DNA of 38,410 bases from Gemmatimonadales bacterium (GTDB taxonomy: Bacteria > Gemmatimonadota > Gemmatimonadetes > Gemmatimonadales > GWC2-71-9), in contig JAICWE010000032.1 in assembly GCA_025934955.1 (NCBI GenBank), positions 1-38,410 of the forward strand, read 5' to 3'. The position numbers and the translations under genes were made by a program. Shown piece after piece: positions 24,672-35,804 of the stretch. Within the stretch, counting starts at the first letter, position 1. The number at the start of each line of letters is the position of its first letter. A model generated the notes under the pieces. The model did no database searches and had not been told where the DNA came from. It was given only the letters and a program-made list of their open reading frames with translations.

Positions 24672-25120
24672 GCCGGCGGGCGCCCGCGCTGGCGCTGGCG
24701 TTGTCGTCCGCGCTGCTGATCGCGCTCGCCGGCTGCGGCCACCGCGACCACAGTTCCCGCAAGGCACATCACCCGCCGCCCGATGGTCCCGAAGCCGAAG
24801 CCGACCTGCTTGGCAGGCAGCTTTTCGAGCTGGTGGACCGCGCCATGGACTACAAGTCGTCGCACCGCAACCAGCCGCCGACCGCGCTCTGGCAGCTCGG
24901 ACTCGACAGTCTCACTCCCGCAACCGTCAGCCGCATGACCGTGGACAGCGGCACGCCGACGATCACCGTCGCGTACCGCGCCGCGGGGCACACGCTCCAG
25001 TGGTGCCGCGCCGGCAGCGGCGTGCTGGAGGAGGCGTCGCTGAACGACGGACGGTTCACCGTGCTCTGCGGCGGCGCCGCCGGCCAGGCGAGTTACCAGG
25101 TGAATCCGGCGGCGCGCTGA
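24668..25120 (+). CDS. Lipoprotein of unknown function
   Basis: 150 residues. The signal ALALALSSALLIALAGCG has a lipobox with Cys at about 23, and the mature start is His/Lys/Pro-rich (HRDHSSRKAHHPPPDG). A helix LLGRQLFELVDRAMDYKSS and a beta-rich C-terminal half with two Cys (QWCRAG; TVLCGG) follow. The pattern resembles small pilin-like minor proteins after a lipobox, but no type IV signal is present. It is coupled at both ends, to the desaturase (ATGA) and to the YggT gene (TGATG). Confidence 0.75.
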   Translation: MSRRAPALALALSSALLIALAGCGHRDHSSRKAHHPPPDGPEAEADLLGRQLFELVDRAMDYKSSHRNQPPTALWQLGLDSLTPATVSRMTVDSGTPTITVAYRAAGHTLQWCRAGSGVLEEASLNDGRFTVLCGGAAGQASYQVNPAAR

Positions 25121-25698
25121 TGCCGGAGCTGCTGGAGCTCGTCGCGCGCGGAGTCATCATCGCCGCGCTGGCGTACGGCGCCCTGGTCGCCGTGACCCAC
25201 TGGGCGGTGCGGAGCCGCCGGCTCAGCGCGTTCGGCTGGTGGCCGCGCGCCATCCGCCGGGCCAGCGATCCGGTGCTCCTTCCGATCGAGCGGCGGGTGA
25301 TGCGCGCCGGCGGGAGCCCGCAGGACGCTCCGATCTGGCTCCTCGGCATCGTGGTGGTGGGCGGGCTCATCCTCATCAGCTTCGTCCGCTGGATCATCGC
25401 GACCTGGTACCACTTCGCCTACCTCTCCGGCGCGGGGCCGCGGGTCTGGGTCGGCGAGGCGCTGAGCTGGATCTACACCATCCTCACCGTAGCGCTGATC
25501 ATCCGCGTGGTGGCGTCCTGGCTCGGCGCCGCGCCGTATCACCGCTGGTATCGCGTGGTCTGCGCACTCACCGACTGGCTGGTGCGGCCGATCCAGCGGC
25601 TGGTCCCGCCGGTCGGCATCTTCGACGTGAGCCCGCTGATCGCCTACTTCCTGCTCTGGGTCCTGCGACAGCTCGTCTTCGGAGTGTTCCGCCTCTGA
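25120..25698 (+). CDS. YggT-family membrane protein
   Basis: 192 residues with four to five membrane helices, at about 8-26, 70-90, 118-138 and 168-188. Two YggT units are present. The first has RRASDPVLLPIERRVM; the second has ALIIRVVASWLGAAPYHRWYRVVCALTDWLVRPI, which includes the family pattern of an Arg-rich turn, DWLVRPIQR and Pro. YggT proteins are inner-membrane proteins implicated in osmotic tolerance and in cell-envelope or division-linked functions. The gene is followed after eight bases by yggU, the usual partner order in many bacteria. Confidence 0.88.
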   Translation: MPELLELVARGVIIAALAYGALVAVTHWAVRSRRLSAFGWWPRAIRRASDPVLLPIERRVMRAGGSPQDAPIWLLGIVVVGGLILISFVRWIIATWYHFAYLSGAGPRVWVGEALSWIYTILTVALIIRVVASWLGAAPYHRWYRVVCALTDWLVRPIQRLVPPVGIFDVSPLIAYFLLWVLRQLVFGVFRL

Positions 25699-25706
25699 GC
25701 TGGGTC

Positions 25707-25991
25707 GTGCCGACTCCCGCGGGTGCCCGGATCCGCATTCACGTTCAGCCGCGTGCTTCCCGAACCGGAATCGCGGGATTGCATGGCGACGCGCTCAAGG
25801 TGCGCCTGGCGGCGCCGCCGGTGGACGGCGCGGCGAACGACGCACTCGTCCGCTTCCTGGCCGAGCGGCTGGGCGTCGCGCAGAGCGCGCTCACCCTCGA
25901 ATGCGGCCGGGCGGCGCGCGCCAAGATGGTGCACGTGGCGGGCGTCACGCCGGCGGAGGTCGCGCGGCGACTGGCGCAGGGCCGGCGCTGA
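25707..25991 (+). CDS. YggU/DUF167 family protein
   Basis: 94 residues from GTG at 25707, the size of E. coli YggU. Family landmarks are IHVQPRASRTGIAG, LKVRLAAPPVDGAANDALV and the C-terminal AKMVHVAGVTPAEV. The fold is a small cytoplasmic alpha/beta protein of unknown activity. Upstream in-frame codons (CTG, GTC) are poorer starts. It ends the desaturase unit and runs into a convergent doubtful ORF that overlaps its last 47 bases. Confidence 0.9.
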   Translation: MPTPAGARIRIHVQPRASRTGIAGLHGDALKVRLAAPPVDGAANDALVRFLAERLGVAQSALTLECGRAARAKMVHVAGVTPAEVARRLAQGRR

Positions 25992-26259
25992 AGCCGTCGC
26001 CGGCTAACGCGCGTTCGCGTGACGCCAGTGCATCACGCCAGAGGTCGCCGCCGCCGTGAGGCGCGCCGAAGACGCGGCCGCTGTTCTCGAAGGGCATACC
26101 GGTAAAGGCGAGAATGCCGGTCGTGAGGTCGAGCACCACCCAGCGCGTGACGGTGGTGCATTCGCCGATGGTATTGCACGCGACCAGCGTCGCGCGGGCC
26201 GAGTCCTGGATGCTCCGGAGCGAATCAGGCTCCCACTCCACCAGAGAGGTGCGATGCAT
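25945..26259 (-). CDS. Doubtful ORF or gene remnant, about 104 residues
   Basis: Open frame from ATG at 26259, extendable upstream to 26388 in sequence that does not look coding. Codon third positions are GC-rich and segments such as MHRTSLVEWEPDSLRSIQDS and VTRWVVLDLTTGILAFTG look protein-like. The core has two Cys in ACNTIGEC. There is no ribosome site before the ATG, no signal peptide, and the end overlaps the convergent yggU gene by 47 bases. It may be the 3' part of a decayed gene or a real small protein. No family was recognised. Confidence 0.35.
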   Translation of the reverse strand: MHRTSLVEWEPDSLRSIQDSARATLVACNTIGECTTVTRWVVLDLTTGILAFTGMPFENSGRVFGAPHGGGDLWRDALASRERALAGDGFSAGPAPVAARPPPA

Positions 26260-26349
26260 CAAGGCACGCGGAGTGCCAAGCGAACCCACAATGCAACGTG
26301 TTCCACGAACACACGATCGGAACGGCGGCGGGAGCGACGGCGCGTGCGG

Positions 26350-26389
26350 TTCGGCGAATTCGTCAGGCCGCTTTGGCGAAATCGCCAAA
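26350..26389. promoter_or_regulatory. Two operator-like dyads upstream of metH
   Basis: TTTGGCGAAATCGCCAAA (26372-26389) is an inverted repeat with two unpaired central bases. TTCGGCGAATTCG (26350-26362) matches its first 13 bases at 11 positions, and the copies are 22 bp apart, two helical turns. It lies about 220 bases ahead of metH and about 110 bases upstream of the doubtful minus ORF. A regulator of methionine or another divergent function could bind here. The protein is not identified. Confidence 0.45.
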
Positions 26390-26536
26390 CTCGCGCCTCG
26401 AATGCACCCACCGAGACGGCCTCAGGCGTGAACCCGACTCTGCGATCCTGTCGCGCGCGGGCGCATGAGGGGTTAGAATGAAGCAGACAATTGGAGTCGT
26501 GGTGATTTGCGCTGATTGCGGCCACGTAAAACAATC

Positions 26537-26600
26537 GCTAAAACGCCCCGCCCGGAGCCGTTTTAGCTTCGGGCTTTCGCATTAGCTTCGGGCTTTCGAC
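26537..26600 (+). promoter_or_regulatory. Structured, partly duplicated leader of metH
   Basis: GCTAAAACG (26537-26545) pairs with CGTTTTAGC (26559-26567). A competing pairing joins CCCGGAGC (26551-26558) to GCTTCGGG (26566-26573) with one G-U pair, followed by CTTT. The 17-bp sequence TTAGCTTCGGGCTTTCG occurs at 26563-26579 and again at 26582-26598. The alternative folds suggest an attenuator or antiterminator; a decayed mobile-element end is another reading. The ribosome site AGGAGG of metH (26601-26606) follows immediately. Confidence 0.4.
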
Positions 26601-26611
26601 AGGAGGACCCG

Positions 26612-30315
<3,704 letters not shown>

Positions 30316-30319
<4 letters not shown>

Positions 30320-32175
30320 CCACGCTGAGCGATCTGCTGGCCGACGGTCGCGTCCATGTGGTGGACGGCGCGATGGGCACCATGCTCTACGGGCGCGGCG
30401 TCTTCCTGAACATCTGCTACGACGAGCTGAGCCTCCGGCAGCCGGACCTGGTGCGCGACATCCACCGCGAGTACGTCCGCGCGGGCGCCGAGCTGCTGGA
30501 GACCAACACCTTCGGCGCCAACCCGCTGAAGCTGGCGCACTACGGCCTCGCCGCCGAGACCGAGGCGATCAACGCGGCGGCGGCGCGACTGGCCCGCGAG
30601 GCGAGCGGGAGCCGGGCGGCGGTGGCCGGCGCCATCGGACCCCTCGGCATCCGGCTCGAGCCGTACGGCGAGACGTCGGAGGACGAGGCGCGCGACGCGT
30701 TCTCGCGGCAGGTCCGCGGGCTGCTCGACGGCGGCGTAGACGGCTTCATCATCGAGACGTTCAGCGACGTGTCCGAGGCGCGCGCCGCGGTGGCCGCGAT
30801 CCGTGCCGTCTCCGATCTGCCGGTCATCGTGCAGATGACCGTCGGCACCGACGGGAAGACTGCGTACGGCACCGACCCGGAGACCTTCGGGCCCAGGCTC
30901 GCGGCGCTGCCGGTGCAGGCGATCGGCGTCAACTGCTCGGTCGGTCCGAGCGGCGTGCTCGAGGCGATCGAGAAGCTGACGCGCGTCGTCACGCTGCCGC
31001 TCTCGGCCCAGCCTAACGCCGGCCTCCCGCGTGAGGTGGGCGACCGCAAGATCTACATGGCGAGCCCGGAGTACATGGCGAGCTTCGCCCGGCGGATGGT
31101 GGAAGCGGGCGCCCGCTTCGTCGGCGGCTGCTGCGGCACCACGCCGGAGCACATCAAGGCGATCGTCGGCTTCGTGCAGAGCGTGTCACCGCGCTACAAG
31201 CACGCGGTCGCGGCGGCGGCTCCGCTCCCGGCGGCGGCGCTCGATCCGGTGCCGCTGGCCGAGCGCTCCCGGCTCGGTGCCAAGCTGGCGGCCGGCGAGT
31301 TCGTCACCACCGTCGAAATCGTGCCGCCCAAGGGGGTAAACCCGGCGCCGATGTTCGAGCAGGTGCGGCAGCTTCAGGCCGCCGGGGTGGATGCGGTGAA
31401 CGTACCGGACGGCCCGCGGGCACAGAGCCGCATGGGCGCGCTGCTCTCCGGCCTCCTGATCCAGCGCGAAACCGGCATGGAGCCGGTGGTCCACTACGCC
31501 TGCCGCGACCGCAATCTCCTCGGCATGCTGTCCGACCTGCTCGGCGCGGCGGCGAGCGGCGTCCGCAACCTCCTCATCGTCACCGGCGATCCGCCGAAGA
31601 TGGGACCGTATCCGGACGCGACCGCGGTGTTCGACATTGACTCGATCGGCCTGACGAATCTCGTCGCGCGGCTCAATCGCGGCCTCGATCCCGGCGCCAA
31701 TCCGATCGGCGAGCCGACCAGGTTCGTGATCGGCGTCGGGGTGAATCCGGCGGCGCCGGATCTCGACCGCGAGCTGCGCCGCTTTGCCTGGAAGGTGGAC
31801 GCGGGGGCGGAGTACGCGATCACCCAGCCGGTGTTCGATCTGGCGCAACTCGATCGGTTCCTCGAGCGGGTGGATGGCTTCCGGATTCCGATCGTCGCCG
31901 GCATCTGGCCGCTGGTCTCGCTGCGGAACGCCGAGTTCCTGGCGAACGAGGTGCCGGGCGTGAGCGTGCCGGCGAGCGTGCTCGAGCGGATGCGGGAGGC
32001 GAGCGCGCGGGGCAAGGAGGAGGCGCTGGCGGAAGGCGTGCGCATCGCGCGGCAGATGGTGGCCGCGGTGCGCGAGCGCGTCGCCGGCGTGCAGGTGGCG
32101 GCGCCGCTCGGACGCGTGCCCGTGGCGCTCGACGTAGTGCGCGCGGCGGTCGAATCGAGCGCGGCCGCGGGCTGA
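30316..32175 (+). CDS. Bifunctional homocysteine S-methyltransferase / methylenetetrahydrofolate reductase
   Basis: 619 residues from ATG at 30316, which overlaps the metH stop. Residues 1-300 form a homocysteine methyltransferase domain ([52 protein letters not shown]). Residues about 325-605 form a MetF-type reductase ([60 protein letters not shown]). The order matches B. subtilis YitJ. The reductase makes 5-methyltetrahydrofolate with reduced FAD. The role of the attached homocysteine domain beside a full MetH is unclear: it may act with other methyl donors such as S-methylmethionine, or serve as a channelling module. Confidence 0.95.
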
Positions 32176-32222
32176 TCCCCGCCGCGGCCGGCCCGGAGCC
32201 GGCGGCTCCCGCGCCGCGGGGA
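32176..32222 (+). other. GC-rich hairpin after the methionine operon
   Basis: TCCCCGC (32176-32182) pairs with GCGGGGA (32216-32222), enclosing an inner CCGGC/GCCGG stem (32188-32202). It begins directly after the stop codon. There is no T-run, so it may be a transcript-end structure or a rho-dependent end rather than a classical terminator. Confidence 0.3.
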
Positions 32223-32267
32223 CGGGCGGTATCTTCCGCGCCACCCCAGCCCTCTTCCGAGCGATCG

Positions 32268-33434
32268 ATGACCGACATTACCGCCGCCGCGACGCCCGCT
32301 CTCTCCATGCTGAGCGAGGAAGAGGCGCTCTTCCGCGAAACCGTGCGCGAGTTCGCTGAGACCGAGATCGGGCCGCACGTCAGCGAGATGGACGAGGCGG
32401 CCAGGATGCGCCCCGAACTGATCGAGAAGTTCTTCGAGATGGGGCTGATGGGCATCGAGGTGCCGGAGCGGTTCGGCGGCGCCGACGGCTCGATCTTCCT
32501 GGCGACGCTCGCGATCGAGGAGCTGGCGCGGGTGGACGCCTCCGCGGCAATCTACGTCGACGTGCACAACACGCTGGTCAACAACGCCGTCGCGCGCTGG
32601 GCCAGCGACGAGCAGAAGGCCCGCTACTTCCCCCGCCTCACCAGCAACCTCCTCGGCGCCTTTGCGCTGTCGGAGCCGGCCAGCGGCAGCGACGCGTTCG
32701 CGCTCGAGGCCAGGGCCGAGCGGCACGGCGACGGCTGGCGGCTGACCGGGCGCAAGTTCTGGATCACCAACGGCGCCGAGGCCGGCTTCTTCATCGTCTT
32801 CGCCAACACCGACTTCTCGAAGGGCTACAAGGGAATCACCGCGTTCCTGGTGGAGCGGGACTTCCCCGGCTTCGGCGTCGGCAAGAAGGAAAGCAAGCTC
32901 GGCATCCGAGCCTCGAGCACGACGGAGCTGATCCTCGAGGACTGCGTCGTGCCGGAGGCCAACGTGCTCGGCCCGGTGGGCCAGGGCTACAGGATCGCGA
33001 TCGAGACCCTGAACGAGGGCCGCATCGGCATCGGCGCGCAGATGATCGGCGTCGCGAGCGGCGCGCTCGGCGCGGCGGTGCGGTATGTCAAGGAGCGGAA
33101 GCAGTTCGGCCGGACCATCGCGGAGTTCCAGGGCGTGCAGTTCCAGATCGCCCAGATGGCGACGGACCTCGAGGCGGCGCGGCTGCTGGTCTACAACACC
33201 GCGCGGCTCAAGGATGCCGGGCAGCCGTTCGCCCAGCAGGCGGCGATGGCGAAGCTGTTCAGCTCGCAGACCGCCGACCGCATCACCTCGCAGTGCGTGG
33301 AGCTGTTCGGCGGCTACGGCTATTCCACGGAGTATCCGGCCGAGAAGTTCTACCGCGACGCGAAGATCGGCACGATCTACGAGGGCACGAGCAACATGCA
33401 GCTTCAGACCATCGCGAAGCAGGTGCTCAAGTAG
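32268..33434 (+). CDS. Acyl-CoA dehydrogenase, short-chain type
   Basis: 388 residues. Typical order: an N-terminal helical domain (EEEALFRETVREFAETEIGP), FAD/substrate loop FALSEPASGSDAFALEARA, then KFWITNGAEAGFFIVFANT, then GIRASSTTELILEDCVVPEANVLG and the C-terminal QCVELFGGYGYSTEYPAEKF. The catalytic base is Glu at about residue 372 in GTIYEGTSNMQLQ. It makes an alpha-beta double bond in acyl-CoA with FAD, passing electrons to ETF. It is closest to butyryl-CoA or short-chain enzymes by sequence pattern. It stands 92 bases after the methionine operon, probably under its own control. Confidence 0.94.
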   Translation: MTDITAAATPALSMLSEEEALFRETVREFAETEIGPHVSEMDEAARMRPELIEKFFEMGLMGIEVPERFGGADGSIFLATLAIEELARVDASAAIYVDVHNTLVNNAVARWASDEQKARYFPRLTSNLLGAFALSEPASGSDAFALEARAERHGDGWRLTGRKFWITNGAEAGFFIVFANTDFSKGYKGITAFLVERDFPGFGVGKKESKLGIRASSTTELILEDCVVPEANVLGPVGQGYRIAIETLNEGRIGIGAQMIGVASGALGAAVRYVKERKQFGRTIAEFQGVQFQIAQMATDLEAARLLVYNTARLKDAGQPFAQQAAMAKLFSSQTADRITSQCVELFGGYGYSTEYPAEKFYRDAKIGTIYEGTSNMQLQTIAKQVLK

Positions 33435-33458
33435 ATCGCGCCGAACTTCCCGCCTGAG

Positions 33459-34586
33459 CTACTCGGTTCCGTTCTGCGAGTCGGGAACCAGAGTAGCGAT
33501 GTTCATCGCGCCGACCCCGCACGGATTCACCGACGTCGGCGAATTCCACATGTCGCTGATGGTCACGCCGGTCGAGTGCTCCGACCGAACGCTGCAGGTG
33601 ACGCCGCCGCGTTCCATGCTGGTCACCGCCTGCCCGGCCGATGCCGCCATGCTCGCCGAATCGCCCGGCGCCGGAGTGGCGCTGGCCTGCGCGCTCGCGG
33701 TGTCGGAAGACTGCGCCGCCGCCGTATCGGCCGGCTGCGGATTCATGGAGGTCGAGCTGGTGTCGGCGGGCGTCTGCTGCTGCGCCGCCGTATCGCTCGG
33801 CACCGTCGTCGGCGGCTGGGCCGCCGTGGTATCGCGCTGCATGTCGGTCTGCGACGGGTGGCTGGTCATGGCTTCGCGGCTGCTCGCGCTGGTGTCGGGC
33901 GTGGCAGTGCTGGTCGTGGTCGTGTCCACATTGGCGGACTGGTTGGCCGTCGTGTCCACGTTGGCCGATTGGTTGCTCGTATCGACGTTCGCGGACTGAC
34001 TGCTGGTCGTATCCACGTTCGCCGAGCGGTTCGTGGTCGTGTCGACGCTCGCCGCGGCGGACGTGCTGGTATCCACGTTGGCGCTGCCGCTGTCCGCGTT
34101 GGCCGCCTGGCTCGAATCGCCGGGCGAGATCGACGCGGTGGAGATCCCGGTGTCGGCCGAGCTCTGATTCATCGAGTGCTGTGACGCCTGCGTGGTGTCA
34201 CGGTTGATCGAGCTGCTGTCGTTGCCGCGGAACCGGTGATGCGCGCCCTGGTGTCGCATCCCGGTGGTGTCACGCGGGGTCGCCGCCGCGCCGCCCATGC
34301 TGGTGTCGCGCACGGTCGTGTCGTGCCGCATGCGCATGCCGCTGTCGGCCTTCAACCGGCTGGTGTCCGTCGTCATCGCCCCGCCCGCCTTGGCCGTCGT
34401 GTCGGCCGGCGTCACTGCGGCGCCTGCGTTCCCGCCGGTAGCGCTCGGAGCCGGTGCGGCGGCCGTCGAATCGGCCACGGCGCCGGTCTCGCGGGCCCGG
34501 TCATTGGAGCAGGCAGCCGCGCCTCCGAGCGCCAGGGCGCCGATGAGCGCGGCGCGCCAGAGGCCGTGATAGTCCCGATCGTGCAT
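33459..34586 (-). CDS. Thr/Asp/Ser-rich repetitive lipoprotein
   Basis: 375 residues from ATG at 34586 with GGGAGG upstream. The signal LWRAALIGALALGGAAAC gives lipidated Cys26. Almost all of the rest is low complexity: Asp-Thr pairs recur (DTT, DTS), and a block near residues 166-225 repeats a core S-A-N-V-D-T unit at spacings of about nine to twelve residues. The last 55 residues differ (GVTCSVRSEHSTGVTISDMW, then CGVGAMNIATLV) and hold two Cys, which may be a small folded tip. It is predicted to be disordered and outside the cytoplasm. No family was recognised; a second Thr/Asp-rich lipoprotein lies upstream on the same strand. Confidence 0.75.
   Translation of the reverse strand: MHDRDYHGLWRAALIGALALGGAAACSNDRARETGAVADSTAAAPAPSATGGNAGAAVTPADTTAKAGGAMTTDTSRLKADSGMRMRHDTTVRDTSMGGAAATPRDTTGMRHQGAHHRFRGNDSSSINRDTTQASQHSMNQSSADTGISTASISPGDSSQAANADSGSANVDTSTSAAASVDTTTNRSANVDTTSSQSANVDTSNQSANVDTTANQSANVDTTTTSTATPDTSASSREAMTSHPSQTDMQRDTTAAQPPTTVPSDTAAQQQTPADTSSTSMNPQPADTAAAQSSDTASAQASATPAPGDSASMAASAGQAVTSMERGGVTCSVRSEHSTGVTISDMWNSPTSVNPCGVGAMNIATLVPDSQNGTE
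33916..34089 (-). repeat. Coding tandem repeat of S-A-N-V-D-T units
   Basis: On the minus strand the sequence encodes five SANVDT cores plus one SVDT variant, separated by short Gln/Asn/Ser/Thr spacers. At DNA level the core reads about gtccacattggcgga on the plus strand with synonymous changes (atccacgttcgcc, tcgacgttcgcgga). The third-base drift points to old duplications kept by selection on the protein rather than a recent slippage event. Confidence 0.8.
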
Positions 34587-34715
34587 GATGCCTCCCAAGT
34601 CCTGTCCTGAGGCGGCGACCCCGAATGGGCACGCCACCGGTCCAACCCGCCGGCATGTTAGGCCCGCGGTCCGGCCGCTGCGGTGAGTGCGGCCACCCCA
34701 CAGCCGGGCCAAACG

Positions 34716-34747
34716 GCCACGGGCGCCGATCACTCGGCGCCCGTGGC
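34716..34747 (-). terminator. Strong hairpin, likely terminator of the small disordered-protein gene
   Basis: GCCACGGGCGCCGA (34716-34729) pairs perfectly with TCGGCGCCCGTGGC (34734-34747) over a 4-base loop, a 14-bp stem. On the minus strand it is followed by CGTTTGGCC, so the T-run is short. It lies 39 bases after the minus-strand stop at 34787 and before the repetitive lipoprotein gene. Confidence 0.6.
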
Positions 34748-34786
34748 GTATGCTGCAATCGAGTCGAGAGTTGCGCGAGCGGGCTT

Positions 34787-34978
34787 CTATTCTTCCATGT
34801 CGTTCAGGTCGCGCTCGGTGCCACGCTGGCGACTACCCTGCTCTTCGCGGCTCCGGCCGCCCTGGTTTTCGCGATCAGCGGTTCCGTCCTGCTGATTGCC
34901 GCGCTGACCGCCCTGATTGCCGCTCCGCCCGCTCCGACCGGCGGTGCCGCCACGATTCCTGGTGTCGTTCTTGGCCAT
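34787..34978 (-). CDS. Small hydrophilic Gly/Gln/Arg-rich protein
   Basis: 63 residues. Composition is dominated by Gly, Gln, Arg, Asn, Glu and Asp with no hydrophobic stretch (MAKNDTRNRGGTAGRSGRSG at the start; repeated GNQGGQRGNQ-like runs). It lies between two lipoprotein genes on the same strand with a strong hairpin after it. It resembles stress-linked hydrophilin or KGG-type small proteins in composition, which is not homology. Plausible functions are desiccation or stress protection. A start at 34989 in another frame looks less convincing. Confidence 0.55.
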   Translation of the reverse strand: MAKNDTRNRGGTAGRSGRSGNQGGQRGNQQDGTADRENQGGRSREEQGSRQRGTERDLNDMEE

Positions 34979-35009
34979 AACCCTGCCAATCCCTTGCCTT
35001 TCGTTCCGG

Positions 35010-35423
35010 CTACCGGGGCTTCGTCGTATCGGTCGGCGTGGTCGTCTGGGACCCGCCCTCGGTCGAGTCCGACCGTGCCGAGGCGCCGGTGCTGTCGTGC
35101 TGGGGGTTGCTGTTGTAGCTCGGCGTCGGCTGCTGGCTGCTCGAGCTGGTCGTGTCGGTCTTCATGCGGGTCGTGTCGCGCATCATCGTGGTGTCCCGCA
35201 TCATGCTCGTGTCCCGTGTCATCGTGGTATCGCGGGTCGTGCTGAGGGTGTCCCGCCGGGACGACGAGTTCGGCACATTGGTGGTGTCGCGCGTGTAGCT
35301 GCCGTTGCTGGTGACGGTATCCTTCGGTGCCGCTCCCGTATCGTTACCGGTGTTCTTGGCGCACGCCAACGTCGCGACCATGCCGCCGACGACCATCAGG
35401 CGCGCGAGAGTGTACTTGTCCAT
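35010..35423 (-). CDS. Small Thr/Asp-rich lipoprotein with hexapeptide repeats
   Basis: 137 residues; ATG at 35423 follows GGAGGAGGA. The signal TLARLMVVGGMVATLAC gives lipidated Cys21. The mature part has about five six-residue units of the form R-D-T-T/S-M-M/T (residues about 56-90), then Ser/Gln/Asn/Asp-rich tail sequence with no Cys and no predicted fold. The DNA underneath has an 18-base period. It looks like a relative or copy of the larger Thr/Asp-rich lipoprotein downstream by composition only. No family was recognised. Confidence 0.72.
   Translation of the reverse strand: MDKYTLARLMVVGGMVATLACAKNTGNDTGAAPKDTVTSNGSYTRDTTNVPNSSSRRDTLSTTRDTTMTRDTSMMRDTTMMRDTTRMKTDTTSSSSQQPTPSYNSNPQHDSTGASARSDSTEGGSQTTTPTDTTKPR
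35168..35258 (-). repeat. 18-base coding repeat (R-D-T-T-M-M units)
   Basis: On the plus strand units such as gtcgtgtcgcgcatcatc, gtggtgtcccgcatcatg and ctcgtgtcccgtgtcatc follow one another at 18-base spacing. They encode the Arg-Asp-Thr hexapeptides of the small lipoprotein. The units differ mostly at third positions or by Thr/Ser and Met/Thr swaps. Confidence 0.8.
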
Positions 35424-35804
35424 CGTTCCTCCTCCAACGTTCTTCTGGACTTCGTGCGCCGGCCGCTTGCGTGCGGCATCGGTCGCGGTCGTCTCGGCAT
35501 CGGGCGGCGCCCGCCACGCTCACCATTCCCAAGCACCGAATCGTCCCGCCGCGTTGCCGTGGTGCGGACGCACGCGACGGTGCGGGCAGGTGTGGGCCAA
35601 TACTAGACGCGGCGGAAAGGGGAATCTGTGAGGGGGGTCACCCGGCCCATGGCGCCGGGCCCCGTGGGGGCGCGCTTCTTGCGCCTCGCCCCGGCCCCTC
35701 GAGAACCGCGCCAAGTGGCTCGCCGGCGCGGCTCCCGGGTACATTGCGGGCCTGTCCGGGGCGGGGTCCCGCGCACACTCATCGTTCAGCCATATCGCGG
35801 TATC
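35424..35804. other. Intergenic region between the small lipoprotein and DacB
   Basis: About 380 bases between divergent genes. It holds the strong ribosome site of the minus gene (35427-35435). A possible CCCGGC/GCCGGG hairpin at 35641-35659 sits ahead of the plus gene. I see no good promoter hexamers and no RNA gene. An open frame upstream of the DacB GTG covers the second half, but its sequence is not protein-like. Confidence 0.5.

Larger units (their letters stand above)
25992..26611. other. AT-richer gap between YggU and metH
   Basis: About 620 bases with only the doubtful minus-strand ORF. The stretch 26259-26600 is clearly less GC-rich than the rest. It holds an inverted repeat GTGTTC-CAC-GAACAC at 26298-26312, the paired dyads at 26350-26389, a long hairpin at 26537-26567, and a duplicated 19-bp unit at 26563-26600. 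I looked for tRNA, cobalamin, SAM and SAH riboswitch cores and found none. Confidence 0.6.

Noticed and set aside
26340..26470. A tRNA-like stretch (sequence resembling TGGCGAAAT...CTCGCG) upstream of metH
   Set aside because: No matching T-loop, anticodon stem or acceptor stem could be drawn on either strand.
26400..26611. A cobalamin, SAM or SAH riboswitch before metH
   Set aside because: None of the conserved core sequences I know for these classes is present; only the hairpins and duplication described are visible.
33916..34089. A CRISPR-like array
   Set aside because: Repeats are short, degenerate at third positions, in frame and encode a protein repeat; there are no spacers or cas genes.
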